Positions 40,986-52,910 of a stretch of DNA of 64,000 nt are shown here, one piece after another (within the stretch, counting starts at the first letter, position 1; each line of letters starts with the position of its first letter). Under the pieces are notes generated by a model. The model had not been told where the DNA came from. It worked only from the letters and a program-made list of their open reading frames with translations, and made no database searches. Both the position numbers and the translations under genes were made by a program. Source of the DNA: Rhyacophila brunnea (Eukaryota > Arthropoda > Insecta > Trichoptera > Rhyacophilidae); NCBI GenBank assembly GCA_022495005.1, contig JAGYXB010001966.1, positions 186,001 through 250,000 of the forward strand. Reading direction: 5' to 3'.

Positions 40986-41012
40986 AAAGATTTTGACAGG
41001 ATCTGATAAAAC

Positions 41013-41216
41013 TGACGATAGTCGAGTGGCTAATCATTAGGCCTATAATATCGTGGCTCACGGGTTCGAATCCCGGATCTGGAAAATATTCACATATTGT
41101 TTTTCAATTTGTGTTTAGACTCAGCGTATGAACTAAATAGGTTGATCAAGTGACTAACATAAATATTTATCGTAAAACCAAAATTTGTTAAGAAACCTCT
41201 TCGTGAGGCAACCCAG
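41013..41216 (+). mobile_element. Diverged SINE copy
   Basis: Head GACGATAGTCGAGTGGCTAA, perfect B box GGGTTCGAATCCC, GATCTGGAAAATATTCACAT, TTTTTCAATTTGTG, ACTAAATAGGTTGATCAAGT, ATTTATCGTAAAACC, AAACCTCTTCGTGAGGC. The body order is that of the tRNA-Ser-like SINE; the head is a different tRNA-like sequence, so this may be a subfamily. Confidence 0.65.
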
Positions 41217-42037
41217 ATACACATAGAATTAAAGAGACACATTATAGAAGTCACTTATTTATAGCTGATCCTATTGACGCTTCTCACTCATTATCCTCGT
41301 TGTTCTGTGCATAAGGCGCTGGCTTTTCATCCGGGGGCCGCTCTCAGTTTAATTCTCGGTGAGGTCACAATATATTTATGTGATTTTCTCAAAGCCGGGT
41401 GTTTATGATTGGTCCTCTTCTATTACGAAATACTACCGTTTCACTATACTACTTATCATTGGACCTCATGTCTAATTGGTGTGTGCAATTAATTATTGTT
41501 TTATAAATACATCGCAAATAATAAGTATACTGCTTAATTTTTTTTGTCAGATTCACATCAAAATTCCTTATATTATGTAATATATAATACACGAAGAAGT
41601 GATAAAAGCGTAACAAGGTGTATTTTCGAAATATAGGTAGGTACGAGTATTTATTTTAATATTATCACTTCATTTCATCAATGTTTAGTTTATCCATAAT
41701 ATGTTTTCTAGGTCTATTTTTACTGACTTACTATTTCGTCTCTCTTCATATCGACTGTAGAAAAGCATAAGGATTCAATCCTATTTTTTTTTCAAAATAC
41801 CTAATCTGATTGGATAATAATATGTCATAGCACTAAATGCACGCTGTGTTTAAAGGATGTAAGCTCAAAATTCCTAATAATTATTACATACATTTAGCTT
41901 GTAGTTATTTTAAAAATAAGGAAGTGAAGTGGGAAAAAAGACTTCACCAACATTTTTGTTGGTTTTTCTTTAATTAACTTAATATTTTAATATTATCATA
42001 ATATACTTAGGGAATATAAAACACTAAATTATTATAC
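41217..42037. other. AT-rich stretch without identified feature
   Basis: CCGGGGGCCGCTCTCAGTTT at 41331-41350 with AATTCTCGG is a weak B-box-like area. Nothing else was recognised. Confidence 0.35.
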
Positions 42038-42557
42038 ATCATCATCATCAGGGGCGCGACAGCCCGGTGTGGATTCTGACCTCCTCCAACAGCTCCCTCC
42101 ACCTATCCCTATCCAGTATGGCCGCTTTCCAATTTGGTACCCCCAGAATACGGCAGTCACTGGCAGCTCCATCCAACCAGCGAATATTTGGCCTCCCTCT
42201 TCTTCTCTTTGCCGGTTCATTGTCATTCATACGGTGCACATGACCTAGCCATCGTAGTCTCCCAATCTTAATTAATTGAACTGCTCTGCAATCTTCGTAC
42301 AGCCCGTAGAGCTCAGCATTATATCTTCTCCTCCAATTGGTGCCATCCCTGATCGGTCCATATATACGGCGGAGAATTTTTCTTTCAAAGATGTTCAGGG
42401 ATCGTTCATTTCGCAGAGTTAATGTCCAGGTTTCCGATGCGTAGGTGAGCACTGGCTTTACAATTAGTGTCTTGTAAAGAGTGCCTTTAGTTTGACGAGA
42501 TAGTATCCGGTATATAGTATACATCACGTAGTTTATATTCAATCTTCTTTCAATCAT
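42038..42557 (-). pseudogene. LINE ORF2 C-terminal fragment (family L4)
   Basis: An open minus-strand frame of 169 codons contains YKTLIVKPVLTYASETWTLT, RNERSLNIFERKILRRIYGP, RRRYNAELYGLYEDC, LIKIGRLRWLGHVHRMNDNE, RRRGRPNIRWLDGAASDCRI and DRDRWRELLEEVRIHTGLSR. This is the C-terminal third of a jockey/RTE-like ORF2 after the RT domain. About 10 residues seem to be missing between NDNEPAK and RRRGRPN compared with the usual pattern (recalled, not aligned). The 3' end passes into a GAT-repeat tail (42038-42051). The RT core is absent, so it is non-functional despite the open frame. Confidence 0.85.
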
Positions 42558-43227
42558 TTATTTTTATCTATGATCAATAACCATAAACATTTTTATATCT
42601 CCTGTAAATTTTTCTTTGTGTGGGTTAAGTCATTTCGCCTTTTAAAAATCAATATGTATTTATAAAAAATAAAATATCTCAGTGTTCAACTGTCATGGGC
42701 TATTCGAATATTTTCTGTAACCGCAGATACTTGGAAACTCGGCAGACAGGTGCTAATATGGCTACAATACATTATGTCCGGTCCGGTGCTTCAACCCTTA
42801 AGTTGCCTTCAAGTCATCGTACAACGTTCTTTAAAAAAACCGAAATAAACTGATAAATACTATTGATCTAAAATTCTGAGTGATTCCTCACAAATGCGCC
42901 AATGAATAGTGGAAATTTCATTTAACGTGGCTTTTAAACACATAAGTACAATTTTGTTATTCAACGAACAGCGCATCTATTCTATACACAAGACTGTTAT
43001 CGGCAGCTTGTTAGTAATTAAGACAGGTAATAATTGATACTTTGATTTAACACAAAAGCAAGGAAAGAATTTTTATGGTTTAAAATGAACCCCAAGAAAA
43101 TAAAATTATTTAGAGTATCAAAAATAGCGACACCAAATACCAATACAAGTTTTGATATTAACAGCGAATTTATCAAACGTGTGACCCACTATAAATATTT
43201 AGGAACACGGGTCAATGAGAAATGGGA
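42558..43227. other. AT-rich stretch without identified feature
   Basis: The short plus-strand frame starting at 43085 has HYKYLGTRVNEK (43184-43219), which resembles the YLG motif after the RT domain of LINEs; it may be a small RT scrap cut by the next insertion. Confidence 0.35.
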
Positions 43228-43345
43228 CATTTGCTTTTCCTTCCACTACCCGCCACGTTTTCATACCCGGTATGCAGGCGTATACCGTGGCGTAACGAAC
43301 AAGAGGCGTTCTTCAAATTTGTGCCGAAAGTGTCCAAGGATTAAA
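43228..43345 (-). mobile_element. R1-like LINE (second subfamily) 3' end only
   Basis: Plus-strand sense GCTTTTCCTTCCACTACCCG, CATACCCGGTATGCAGGCGT, ATACCGTGGCGTAACGAAC, TTCAAATTTGTGCCGAAAGT match 19172-19275 in order. Only about 115 bp of 3' UTR are present, so this was an extremely short insertion or a surviving end. Confidence 0.75.
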
Positions 43346-43594
43346 TCTTAAATCGTTTAAAGATGACTAAAAAACGTTACCCATTTACTTGAGAAAAAAA
43401 AAACATGTCAATGAATATATTATTATTATTATTAGTAATAGAACAATAAACATAACATTAAATGGATGCATGTTGACTTTTTATGACAAAGTATGTTTTG
43501 TTCTGCACGCGTCATTTGCACAATCTTCGCGTCGCGTAGTCACGATCATTTTAGACCGTACCCCAGCTGAAGTATAGCCTTAAGCCGCATGGTA

Positions 43595-43770
43595 TGTACA
43601 CTATTCCCGAACTTGTTATCCAAGAAAATATCAATAGAAAACGCAGCAAAGGTCAACGCCACATTTTTAGGCATATGCACTTTCGTTATTGGTACCCTTC
43701 AGCTTGGTAAACTTGTTCCGGGTGATGATAAAAAGCGAGAATTAAAAGATGGCACAATAAGAAGATAAGG
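43595..43770 (+). pseudogene. LINE ORF2 C-terminal scrap (family L1)
   Basis: Plus-strand frames give IPELVIQENINRKRSKGQRH, matching APQLVIQGKINGKRSRGRRR at 6749-6810 (minus). Further on, GATGGCACAATAAGAAGATA is the L1 3' end with a GAA-type tail. The intervening codons are scrambled by frameshifts. Confidence 0.65.
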
Positions 43771-44324
43771 CTTGTTTTTTGAAGATTTGTTTATTTTTAA
43801 TTTCTCATTGAAAAATAGGAATGCGTATTTATTGCAAAGTAATCTAACGTAATCGAATACTTTTTAAGGCCAAGTAATTTGATATAGGTAAATAAAAATA
43901 AAATAAATTGGTTTCATCCCACACGCTCAGAGGCAGAATCGATAACTCTAAATGAAGCAGTCGAAATTAATAGAGCATGGTACAATTGGATGGAAACCAA
44001 TTTCCCCAAATACAAACCCACTCTTTCCAACTACAATGTTATACATCTAAATCTATTAGGTAAGTACTGGACCTTTTTCTTATTGGGGTACTCAATAAGG
44101 TGAAGCCCTATGTAGGAGCTGTTAGTGGCAGTCATTTAGGCAAGCTAGAATACTGATTTCAATTACTGTTCTACATGTGTATCTATTTAAATACAACACT
44201 AAAACGAAATAATTATTATAGTATCGGTCAAATTTAATATAGTTTGTATTATAAAAGCTTTAATAATCATGTGCATTTTTTTTTATTAAAATGGATGTTT
44301 GAATCTATGAAAAATTATCATTAT
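43771..44324. other. AT-rich stretch without identified feature
   Basis: No shared repeats or notable frames. Confidence 0.4.
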
Positions 44325-44400
44325 AATCAGCAGGGGTCGATCCACTGCTGGATGAAGTTGAAAGCTTCCCCTAGCTCCCTCGACTCTTCTCGGTCCACAG
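44325..44400 (-). mobile_element. RTE-like LINE 3' end scrap
   Basis: Plus-strand GGTCGATCCACTGCTGGATG with AAGTTGAAAGC, then CCCTAGCTCCCTCGACTCTT CTCGGTCC, is the reverse complement of the C-terminal coding block seen at 53615-53670. The 25 bp TTTTACTCAACTCTACAACTGAC just downstream (44427) recurs at 48174. Confidence 0.6.
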
Positions 44401-44830
44401 TTCTTTGCTGCCACGTGTAAAGGTTTTACTCAACTCTACAACTGACATGTATATGCTCTAAAAAAGCAGACGGAAATGTCAAAAACGTCAGTTGTCAAAA
44501 GTAGACATTACGGGACACTAGTCCTTTCCTAAAAATATCAAGTTAAAAGTATCATTATAAACCTGTACGTGTACATCATAGATTAATAAACTTTTGTGCA
44601 TTCTGCCATGTAAATATCACAAGAAGTGTATTTATTGTGATTTATACAAATTACAAAACGATAAAAATGCTCACGCGTGTTTCCTTTTGTAAAGATCCAC
44701 ATAATATCACATCGACACATCCAAACGCAACCAGGATGAATATATAATATTTTTTTTTGTGATTTTACCGAGGCTTTGACTGCGACTTGCTGTCATATCG
44801 TCTCTTCTATTTTAGAAGGGGATCCGTCGA

Positions 44831-45600
44831 TCAGGTCCTCACTCCTATTCTGTTAAATAACTTTACAATTTTGCCTAGCTCTTCTGTCTTACCCACCGCC
44901 AGGACACACTTAAATTCCGCAAATCGTAGCTGTACTCTGTGAAGTTCATATTTAGGGTATTGTAGTGCTATATTATGTACAATGTCCTCTAAAACATGAC
45001 ATTTATCGCAGAGTTGCGATTCGCTTCTTCCCATAAGGACATCAAATCTTTTGCCCATTGTGTGCCTTCTTAGCCTCAGTATTAACTTAAGCTCATTCTT
45101 CGTCAAAGATGAATCTACAAACCAGGGCACCTCTCGTGGTGATGGTAGAATAGATTTACTCCATTTCCCCTTTTCTAATGATGCCCTATGGTGAAAATTT
45201 ATCCACATATTTTGGCCCATTTTATTTATAGCTTCATTCCTGTCCAGGTTTTCTGGTATCCACTGATATGGTACCCCTGAATGGCCAGCTTTCTTTGCCA
45301 GATCATCCGCCCTTTCATTGCCCTCAATGCCCATGTGCGATGGGAATATACAATATTAACGGAGGTACTTGAAAAACACAACATCTACACCCCTAATACA
45401 TACACCGAACTTTTTGAGTTTGTCTATCTAGCGGATTTTAGAGTATCCTTGTGGATACCACTGTATGACGGCAATTAATTGTCCAGCGGTATTCCACTTG
45501 CCATGCGACATGTCCAGCCCATTGCTTAGCGACCTCTATCACATCGCGTACTATTGTCTAGTCCCTGATCCATTGGTTTCTTTTGAGATCTTTACGCGTT
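44831..45600 (-). pseudogene. LINE ORF2 RNase H end and C-terminal domain (family L6)
   Basis: The 167-codon minus-strand frame starts MGIEGNERADDLAKKAGHSG, the last catalytic block of a LINE-encoded RNase H (the GNExADxLA motif with its conserved Asp). It continues through LTKNELKLILRLRRHTMGKR and SQLCDKCHVLEDIVHNIA, a Cys-His segment like the zinc-binding end of I/jockey-type ORF2s (here CDKC then H). Upstream of codon 1 the strand still resembles RNase H (VYSH/IPIA before the M), but a frameshift breaks it. RT is absent. The next few hundred bases to 45600 are probable RNase H remnant. Confidence 0.8.
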
Positions 45601-45774
45601 ATGCCGAACATGTACCTTTCCGTAACACGTTGCGCTAGTCGTAATTTGTGTCTATTATATCAGTAGGTGTATCCAGTGGCGAACTTAGGGGCGTGGATGC
45701 CCGAGACACTGAGACATTATTATTGACAATTGGGAGGGCAATATCTGTATACAACCACATCGCTTGGCCAATAA

Positions 45775-46155
45775 TTAATAATTATATTGCATTTAAAAAA
45801 TTTGCGGCGTCTTATCACGGATGTGAAGATCTTTTCACATAGTTTTTGTATGTCCATATTATTTAGCTTGGTTTTAATATTATATCTATAATTAAATAAA
45901 ATAATTTTATTTTATGTTAGTTCTTCGTGTTTTTCTCTCCTATGGCACTTTTTTTTAACTTAAGTGAATTCAGTAAACTCAGTCATAGCTCGCTTGAGAG
46001 CGTGGTGACCTCAGTATTGGGTATCTGCTCCTGAGACATTACCAGGCGTAAAACCTGCTGATGATTTACTTACAAACGTATGGTCTCATGATACGCTCGA
46101 TTAAGACCGAGTGTGGTGCGGGTTGGGTTGGTTTTGGAAGGTCTATATTTGTATA
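45775..46155 (+). mobile_element. R1-like LINE, last codons and 3' UTR
   Basis: CATTTAAAAAATTTGCGGCG, TCTTATCACGGATGTGAAGA, TCTTTTCACATAG encodes the FKKFAASYHGCEDLFT end of the protein. 3'-UTR blocks follow: GTGTTTTTCTCTCCTATGGC, CAGTAAACTCAGTCATAGCT, ATACGCTCGATTAAGACCGA, GTGTGGTGCGGGTTGGGTTG. It corresponds to 11541-11893 of the main element with added divergence. Confidence 0.85.
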
Positions 46156-46332
46156 TTGATCCTCAAGTCTAATGATAACTAAAAACGGTCAAGTTTTCTG
46201 TCCTATCGGAGTTGTCATAAAGCGGAAAAATAAATTGTCTGTCAAATAACATACATATTGGAATGCAAACAGTAGAATTTTGGCAATTGTAGTACTCCGA
46301 ATCTCTGTTGCTATTTACCCCGTTTTACGGTA

Positions 46333-46745
46333 GTTCGAATTCAAATTTATTTATTTTACATATAATGAACATTAAAAATTAGAAATTCAAAGCGTTCACG
46401 ACATGGCATATAGTAAGTGTCAACAAAGTGGTAAATAATACAATAATTAATAAAAATAAGAAAAAAAGTTACGAAGCATACAGAGTGAACTAGGTTGATA
46501 AGACCCTATCTTAAAAACTCCACGTCCACCTAAATTCCATTCCAATCTACCCAGGCGTCGATCTAAATTCACCTCACGTAAGTGGAATATATCAATATCC
46601 GAAGCGATTTGATTAAAAATAATTATTGGCCTTTCAATTATTGGCATTACTAATGGCAGATTAGTTCCGCACCTTAGGAGAACAAACAAGGGGTGCCCTC
46701 GATTTAGTAATAGAAGAGAAACAATCACAAATACCCAAGCTTTAA
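46333..46745 (-). pseudogene. CR1/jockey-like LINE 3' end (family L7), second copy
   Basis: The minus-strand frame gives LLRCGTNLPLVMPIIERPII, IFNQIASDIDIFHLREVNLD and RRLGRLEWN, then a 3' UTR with TTCAAAGCGTTCACGACATG (plus sense) ending at AATTCAAATTTATTTATTTT. The 31505-31960 copy shares both. It keeps about 20 codons (LREVNLDRRLGRLEWN) that the other copy has lost. Confidence 0.78.
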
Positions 46746-46872
46746 GAAAATCATGTAAATATAATATGGTGAACTCACTAAGAATCGAACTCGGGAGAAA
46801 AAAGATATTGATTATTACGTTTGTCGTTTTTTTTTTTTTTTAATTGTAGTGTCTTTTCCACCTGTATAATAA

Positions 46873-47500
46873 TATCTTCTTCTTCTTCGCCCATATCTGC
46901 CCCGTAGTTAGAGCATATGGACACTACGAGGCGCCTCCAAGAATCACTGTCGCTCGCCAGTCCTCCTGCATTGTTCCAGTAGCTCCGTAGTTCCGCCGTA
47001 TACACTCTAAAATATATAGTATTTAGCGGCCTTCCAGAACGCCGAAATTCGGTTAGCTTGAAGAACAGGAAAGCCTAGTTGAAATTCTCTTATGGCATCC
47101 GCAGCACGTTGCCGAGCCAAGTCCAACGTTGTCTCTTCATTCTCAGCGTGATGAGAAGCTGATTGGTGCATTCTCTTATTTCCTCGTTGGTCTTAAAATC
47201 ATATCCCCAGTATCCGTCGCAAACATTTGTTTTCGAAGCTCAGTATACGGTTGCTCTGAGCCTTCGTAAGGTGCCATGATTTCCTACCGTAAAGCAACAT
47301 CGTCAGAATACAAGCATCGAATAGGTGGCATTTGGTTTTGACCGAGTACAATTGTGAGTCCCAGACACTACGCATCGAGTTAAATGTCGCTCCAGCCATT
47401 CCCATTCGGATAACGAGCTCTCTCTACAAAATGCGATCTCCCGTGATGTGTACCCCCAGGTATTGAAAGGTCTCGACGCTCTCGATGTTTTGCCCTCGGC
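46873..47500 (-). pseudogene. LINE ORF2 C-terminal fragment (family L3)
   Basis: Minus-strand frames, in order: VETFQYLGVHITGD, MAGATFNSMRSVWDSQLYSV, KTKCHLFDACILTMLLYGRK, SWHLTKAQSNRILSFENKCL, then after frameshifts MKRQRWTWLGNVLRM and ELRSYWNNAGGLASDSDSWR with RLVVSICSNYGADMG. This is the region after the RT palm of a widespread LINE type. The tail is GAAGAAGAAGAT (46873-46891 plus sense ATCTTCTTCTTCTTCGCCC). At least two frameshifts and a stop are present. Confidence 0.82.
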
Positions 47501-48074
47501 GTTTATATAATACCAATTTATTATTGATAAATTGAATATAGGTAGCGTACGTAAGTGCTAGGTATTAGTGACTTCACCTCTTATTTAACCAATAATTCTG
47601 TGTAAGCAGATTACCTAACGTTCTTACCTACACAGTGTTTGTTTATATACTAGAATTTTCTTAGTGTTTTTCTTACGTATTGTGTATTATATTCTAGTTT
47701 CTACGCGGTGTAAGAAAATAGAGTCAAGTAGATACTCTTTCATTTTCCTTCACGTCAAATGTTATAACAGTGAAGTTTCCCGGTACAACCTTCACATGCT
47801 TTGGATCGAAAACGAGCCACGTAAGTACATACGGATAAAAGCAAAGCTTTCCTAAAAAAAAAACCTCGTTATATATTAACCTACATGTGCAAAAAATTGG
47901 AGTGTTTATTACAGAGAAATCGTTGCTTATAACGTTATTGTGAGAAAATCAGTGTTTTTTTTTCTAGATAATATAGCGCCCCCAAGTGTGATACGCAACG
48001 CACTAGTTTTTTATTCGGGAGCTTTGGGTTCATTTAACCACGAAGTAACAATATGTGAATCATTATTTTTTATG
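47501..48074. other. Stretch without identified feature
   Basis: AT-rich. The 63-codon frame at 47664-47855 has no motif. Confidence 0.35.
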
Positions 48075-48145
48075 ATTGAGAATGTCTAAGGAACAGTTAC
48101 TTAAGATTGAGGTTGCTATCTACTCAAATGTGCTTTGACTGAATT
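48075..48145 (-). mobile_element. R1-like LINE 3'-UTR scrap
   Basis: On the minus strand TTCAGTCAAAGCACATTTGA, GTAGATAGCAACCTCAATCT aligns loosely with CTCAGTCAGAGCTCACTTTG, AGCGTAGCAATCTAAGTCTT in the main element's 3' UTR. The same variant word ACTCAAATGTGCTTT (plus sense) occurs at 58480-58500 in another minus-strand copy. Confidence 0.45.
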
Positions 48146-48204
48146 AATATGACTTTAAGTTAAGAGTGTAGAGGTTTACTCAACCCTACAACTGACGCAT
48201 TATA

Positions 48205-48570
48205 ACCAAATTGCCTCCAGACCATTGGACTTCTCAGTTCTTACGGACACGGTGGTTACGTCTCCATACTCTTTCAGCTAATCAGCCTAATAGAATTTTC
48301 GACTTGCTTATGTGGCGAATTGCAGGATGCTGATCACAGCTTCTGGGAGTGTCCCCATATGTCTCGTTGAAAGGGAAGAGTTTTTTAAGTCGGTCCGACC
48401 CTCAGTTGGACCGGTCGGCCATTGAGACTTAATAGCTACGAGGAAAAATTTCTCAACAGCGTTTTACGGCGAGGTCTTTTCGAGAATTGACCATAAAAAA
48501 AATTATAGCGAAGGAGGAATCACGCACACTCTGGTTCCCGCCAAATAAGGTCTTGGGATGTTGCTCCTGG
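48205..48570 (+). pseudogene. R1-like LINE (second subfamily), C-terminal fragment
   Basis: Three frames together spell LPPDHWTSQFL, CLCGELQDADHSFWECPHMS-like sequence (GACTTGCTTATGTGGCGAAT, GGATGCTGATCACAGCTTCT) and the KSVRPSVGPVGH region (GTCGGTCCGACCCTCAGTTG). It is colinear with 19253-19690 (minus) but has several indels and lacks the final FAALYGKREG block. No 3' end is reached. Confidence 0.75.
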
Positions 48571-49904
48571 GACAAAAACGATTTAAATCCTTTTAAAAAA
48601 CGATTTTTTCGGTTAGGTACATGTTTAAACACGCGCGTTAACATGATCTTACTCCCTACTTCATTTATCGTTTGTCAATTTATTTATGGCTACAGCCGTA
48701 TGTTGTAGCTTAACAACTGGGAAATGCTAATAGAAAATGCGTATTTCAAAAAAATACTATTTTATTTTTAGGTAAATAATTATTATAAAACAATCATTAT
48801 TTGTAGGATGTTTATCACATTTGAATGGTTAAAGACATAGCTTATAGTCAGTATCTTTAGAATTATCTTCAAATGTGTTAATCGTGCCCATTTTTTGAAT
48901 TATAAAATGCCTAATTCTTGTCAAATTTGGGATCACAGAGATTATAAAATATTTTATCGTAATATAATATTAACGTTAATTTTACTAATCGTTTTATAAA
49001 GGCGTTTAAAAATTAATAAATCTAAACAATCTAATTTGTACTCAGAATATTGACATTTTATATTATATTTATTTTTTAAACGATTGCAGAAATTAAATAA
49101 CAAACACCCCTTTTCGAACAACTTCTAGATTCCAATTATATAACCAATAAATCATATTATCTTATCCCTGCGTAATAGGAAAACTGAAAGGTTATAAATT
49201 TTTCGTGCAAACAAATATTTTAGCAAAATAATTTATTGTCAATAGCGCACCATTCGCAGCCGGGATCTATTTGAATATTAAAGAAAGCTGTTTTTTTTTT
49301 GAAAAATCTTTCGCACTATTTCTTGTAAAGAAAATTTACAGCATGTTTACAAAGTGCCACCTTATTGTATTTTGTGAACCATCATCGCCGATACATATTC
49401 CTTTGATGGTAGCATTATTCAATGGAATAGCCCCCCATTCAAGGTGACATGTTTATTTGCAAACAATATACAGATTTCACACAGCATTTTTTCCTCCAGC
49501 GGTAAAAATGAATTTCGATATGTAAATGATTTGTTATCCGCGTTGTAGGTATACAATTATTTTTCGAATAATTTTTTTATCGTTTTCTTCATTTTATTCA
49601 CTCCAGGCGGAGCATATGGTCATCATAATGCCGAGGTAATTCAATAATATTATATTAAATTCCTTTTATACGAACTATATTATGGTGTTTGCGCCCACCG
49701 CTGAGTTATATAATGATGGTGTGTTTTAAGCTGAGAGCTATGGGCTTAAATCTCTAGATGAGGTTAAATTTACACGTTGTTTTGTACAAGTATCCAGACC
49801 ATACAGACAATAGGTACTTACCTAAAACAATGTCACGATTCTCTGCCTTGTGATTGGAGATAGCGATTTACATAATGTTTAATGTTATGTATTTCACTAC
49901 TTCA
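48571..49904. other. AT-rich stretch without identified feature
   Basis: Long AT-rich DNA with no shared repeats. 49260-49500 is slightly more mixed in composition; no frames of interest. Confidence 0.4.
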
Positions 49905-50150
49905 AATCTCGTGGTAGTGGTAACTAAGCAGATGAAATGGTAATGGGCCGGAAAAGTTTCTCGACGAATGGACAACCACTGGACAAATACAATCATACCC
50001 AAGGCGCACTAATACCCGGTAAAGTTCTAAAGAACGCTAAAAGTTCGGTGGATATACGTAGCAGCAAATAACTGAGAGCTGAGAAGAGTGGAAAGACCTA
50101 AGGGAGGCCTTCATTCAGTAGTGGATTGATACCGGCTGATTTATTTGTGT
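49905..50150 (+). pseudogene. RTE-like LINE 3' end fragment
   Basis: AAAGTTCGGTGGATATACGT, GAGTGGAAAGACCTAAGGGA and GGCCTTCATTCAGTAGTGGA match 53575-53665, giving EWKDLREAFIQ, stop, WID. Upstream sequence (GGAAAAGTTTCTCGACGAAT) is probably more of the same ORF but too decayed to read. Confidence 0.65.
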
Positions 50151-52910
50151 ACGAAATAATTTTTATATGTGGTAAATACCAAGTAATTGATAAATTCACT
50201 GTCAGCACATGTAGCACTGTGACATAGAAAATTTGATATAGAAGTTCGTCTATAACTACAGTCGGCGCGGTATACGTGCGCAGGGTCAAGATGGGAATTA
50301 ATAGATAAAAACACAACCACAGGCGGCGTTAATGGGCGCGCGCAATATATAACGCGTAATAATTACATATACTGCAGATACTAAAGAATGCAGGACTTAC
50401 CTATCTTTAAGATTGTTAAAAAAAATATGTAAATAAAACACGATTAACTATTAGTATAATTATTGGTGACCCTATTTTCAAACAAATATCATACAAAAAA
50501 ATGGTGAGAGTAAAATTTTTTATGGTACTGTTATTAGAACTCTAGGCTTAAGGTGGCTCATTATCTAGTGACAAGTATGTCTATTGCATTATTTTGTATA
50601 TCAAATGCCATGCTTATGCATTGGAGTAAAAAGGCAAACAATATAATATTATTTATATTCTCTTAGAGAATCTCTCTTACTTTCATTATCTTATAATATC
50701 TGTTTTACCATGCGCTTATTAAAAATAAAGATTTTGCCCATCAACGCATTGAAATATGATAGGGGCGGTATATTTTGACAGTGATGATGCTGGTTTCGAT
50801 GCTCATGTCGAGATCACCACTTTGACCGTGATGATATTGGAGGAGAAAAAAGAGGATGGTTGGAGGTTTCTCGGATGAATCGAGGAGCGATAATTTATTG
50901 CTGCGTAAACGATATACAAGTGGTACAAGAATAAATAACGTAGGAGAGGTGTTAGCGGTCCGAGGCTCGGTGGAAGGAATTATTGAGACCCAGGTACGGT
51001 GAGAGAATGCTTCAGGGCTAGGCGTACCGAGAGAGTACGCTGGTCTGAGGCTCGGTGGAAGTGAGTGGTACTGAAACTGATCTGAGAGACTGAGACTGAA
51101 TTTAATATTCCATCAATTATGACTCGCTATTTATATAGGTGAATATTCGATAATTTAAAGCAAGCCATTATTGATAACTATTGGTAATATGCTGATCGAC
51201 ACACCGTCGTAACTTCGCGCCGTTTTGCTAACCTGGCTTTGTTGTTTGACCTTCATAAAAGTATGTCACCCTTTCAGAATGTACTGACCGTTAGGTGATG
51301 TGCCATACTTTGTAACTCGCTGATCTGCACATTGTCGCAATTGCGCTGACATGGCCTGAGGTTATTGACCGTGACATATTTGAAAGCGGCACTTTGCGTA
51401 AGGACATTACTAATGATTCTAGTTATATATTGATCTCTTAGTATCATCAGTGCCTCATTAAATGTTCAAAATAGATCGTTAATACATATCAAAGCCTTAC
51501 CGGAAAGCTCTGTCTGCAAACGGCTATAAAACAAATACATAAAAAGTTTTTATTATCAATATTGTTAAAAAACGAATTCGCAAAAAAAGACATAATAATT
51601 TTTAGGCCTGATGTCACACCAACGCCTTCAAGATTCTGTGCTCTAACACATTACTACAGCCTCGCTATCATAAACTAAGGCTATTTTACTATAGACATAC
51701 CAAAGACGCTAACTTACAAATACACCTAGCGTACAATATAATCCGTATGATTCCCCCATGTCTCCACATGAGACATAAGCGGTATTCACCACCGACCATA
51801 GTGGGTAATATTATCTATCTTATTTTCAGCATATCTTTGAAATCTCAGAGCGGGGTTTTTTGCCTCCTCCCCCAACCCTCCGATCGATCGATTGTAGGGG
51901 TTGAGTAGGGGTAGTAGGGGTTAACACTCGCCCACGGTTAGGAACTGGGTTGACATTTAACACTCTGTGCCACGGTGACGAATGTCTGCGGATCTTCACT
52001 GAGATTCGGCATATTGGTTTTTATAATATTGAAAGCAATGAGACAGTTGAATTCGCTGTCAAATTTTGCTTCTTCTTTGGAGGCTTCATGACTAGTGTAA
52101 CTTTACGAATTCAGGGTTAGCTTCCAATATTAAACAAGGAACAACATAGTGTGATTTTAATGTAAGGTTAGGAGCACTTAAAATAGTAAAAGTAAAATTA
52201 TTATGTAGTTATTATTTATTTATAGGTACGCTGGATGAGAAAGGTTTTGCACCAGGAAAATAATTGTAAGATTAACATGATTACATTAGACATGTATGAC
52301 GAGATTGCTCGAAGAACCAAACTGGTAACGAGAGCATTTGAGTGCCAGAATAGTATCTTTAAAAGTGATCTCCTACAGTGTATTAAGCGTTAAGTATTCA
52401 GCCAATGTTTGCTACTAGTGCTCACGTACGAGTGTGAAACATTGACTCTTAATGTAATGTTACATTCCCAAATGGTCTCCATTTGGGGATGTCTATGTGA
52501 ATCTGGAGAGGCCCAAATCGATACCAAATCGACAAATAGTAAGGGTTGATTACGAAAATAAATATTAATATACCGGCAACGTTGTACATGGTTGCCGGCA
52601 AAATTTCATATTGGGAACGCCGTATTGTGTCGCTTCGCAAGCGGCCGTTTTTGGTTTTGTTTTGGCGCGTCAATACGTGGCCGGCTACCAGACAGTAAAG
52701 ATTGTTAACTTGCGCTACATATAAATAAATTATATAAAATGTAGTAGATATTAACGCAAATAAACGTCATCGTTTCCAACACAATTCCGGTGTGTTATTT
52801 GCCCACCTTCAAGCCCTGAATCCAGACGAAAATCCATACAAAGAACAAAGTGACAGCGTGTTTTCCACTTGCGAAAATGGAGGGAAATGACAGTAAGATA
52901 TATCTAAAAA
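50151..52910. other. Unassigned stretch with local duplications
   Basis: 50957-50976 and 51042-51061 are near copies of GGTCYGAGGCTCGGTGGAAG, 85 bp apart. 51188-51380 holds two loosely repeated blocks (GCTGATCGACACACCGTCG, GCTGATCTGCACATTGTCG). 51890-51930 repeats TAGGGGTTGAGTAGGGG-type words. 52570-52800 (CCGGCAAC block, AATAAACGTCATCG) could be LTR-like, but no partner LTR was found. No gene was recognised. Confidence 0.35.
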
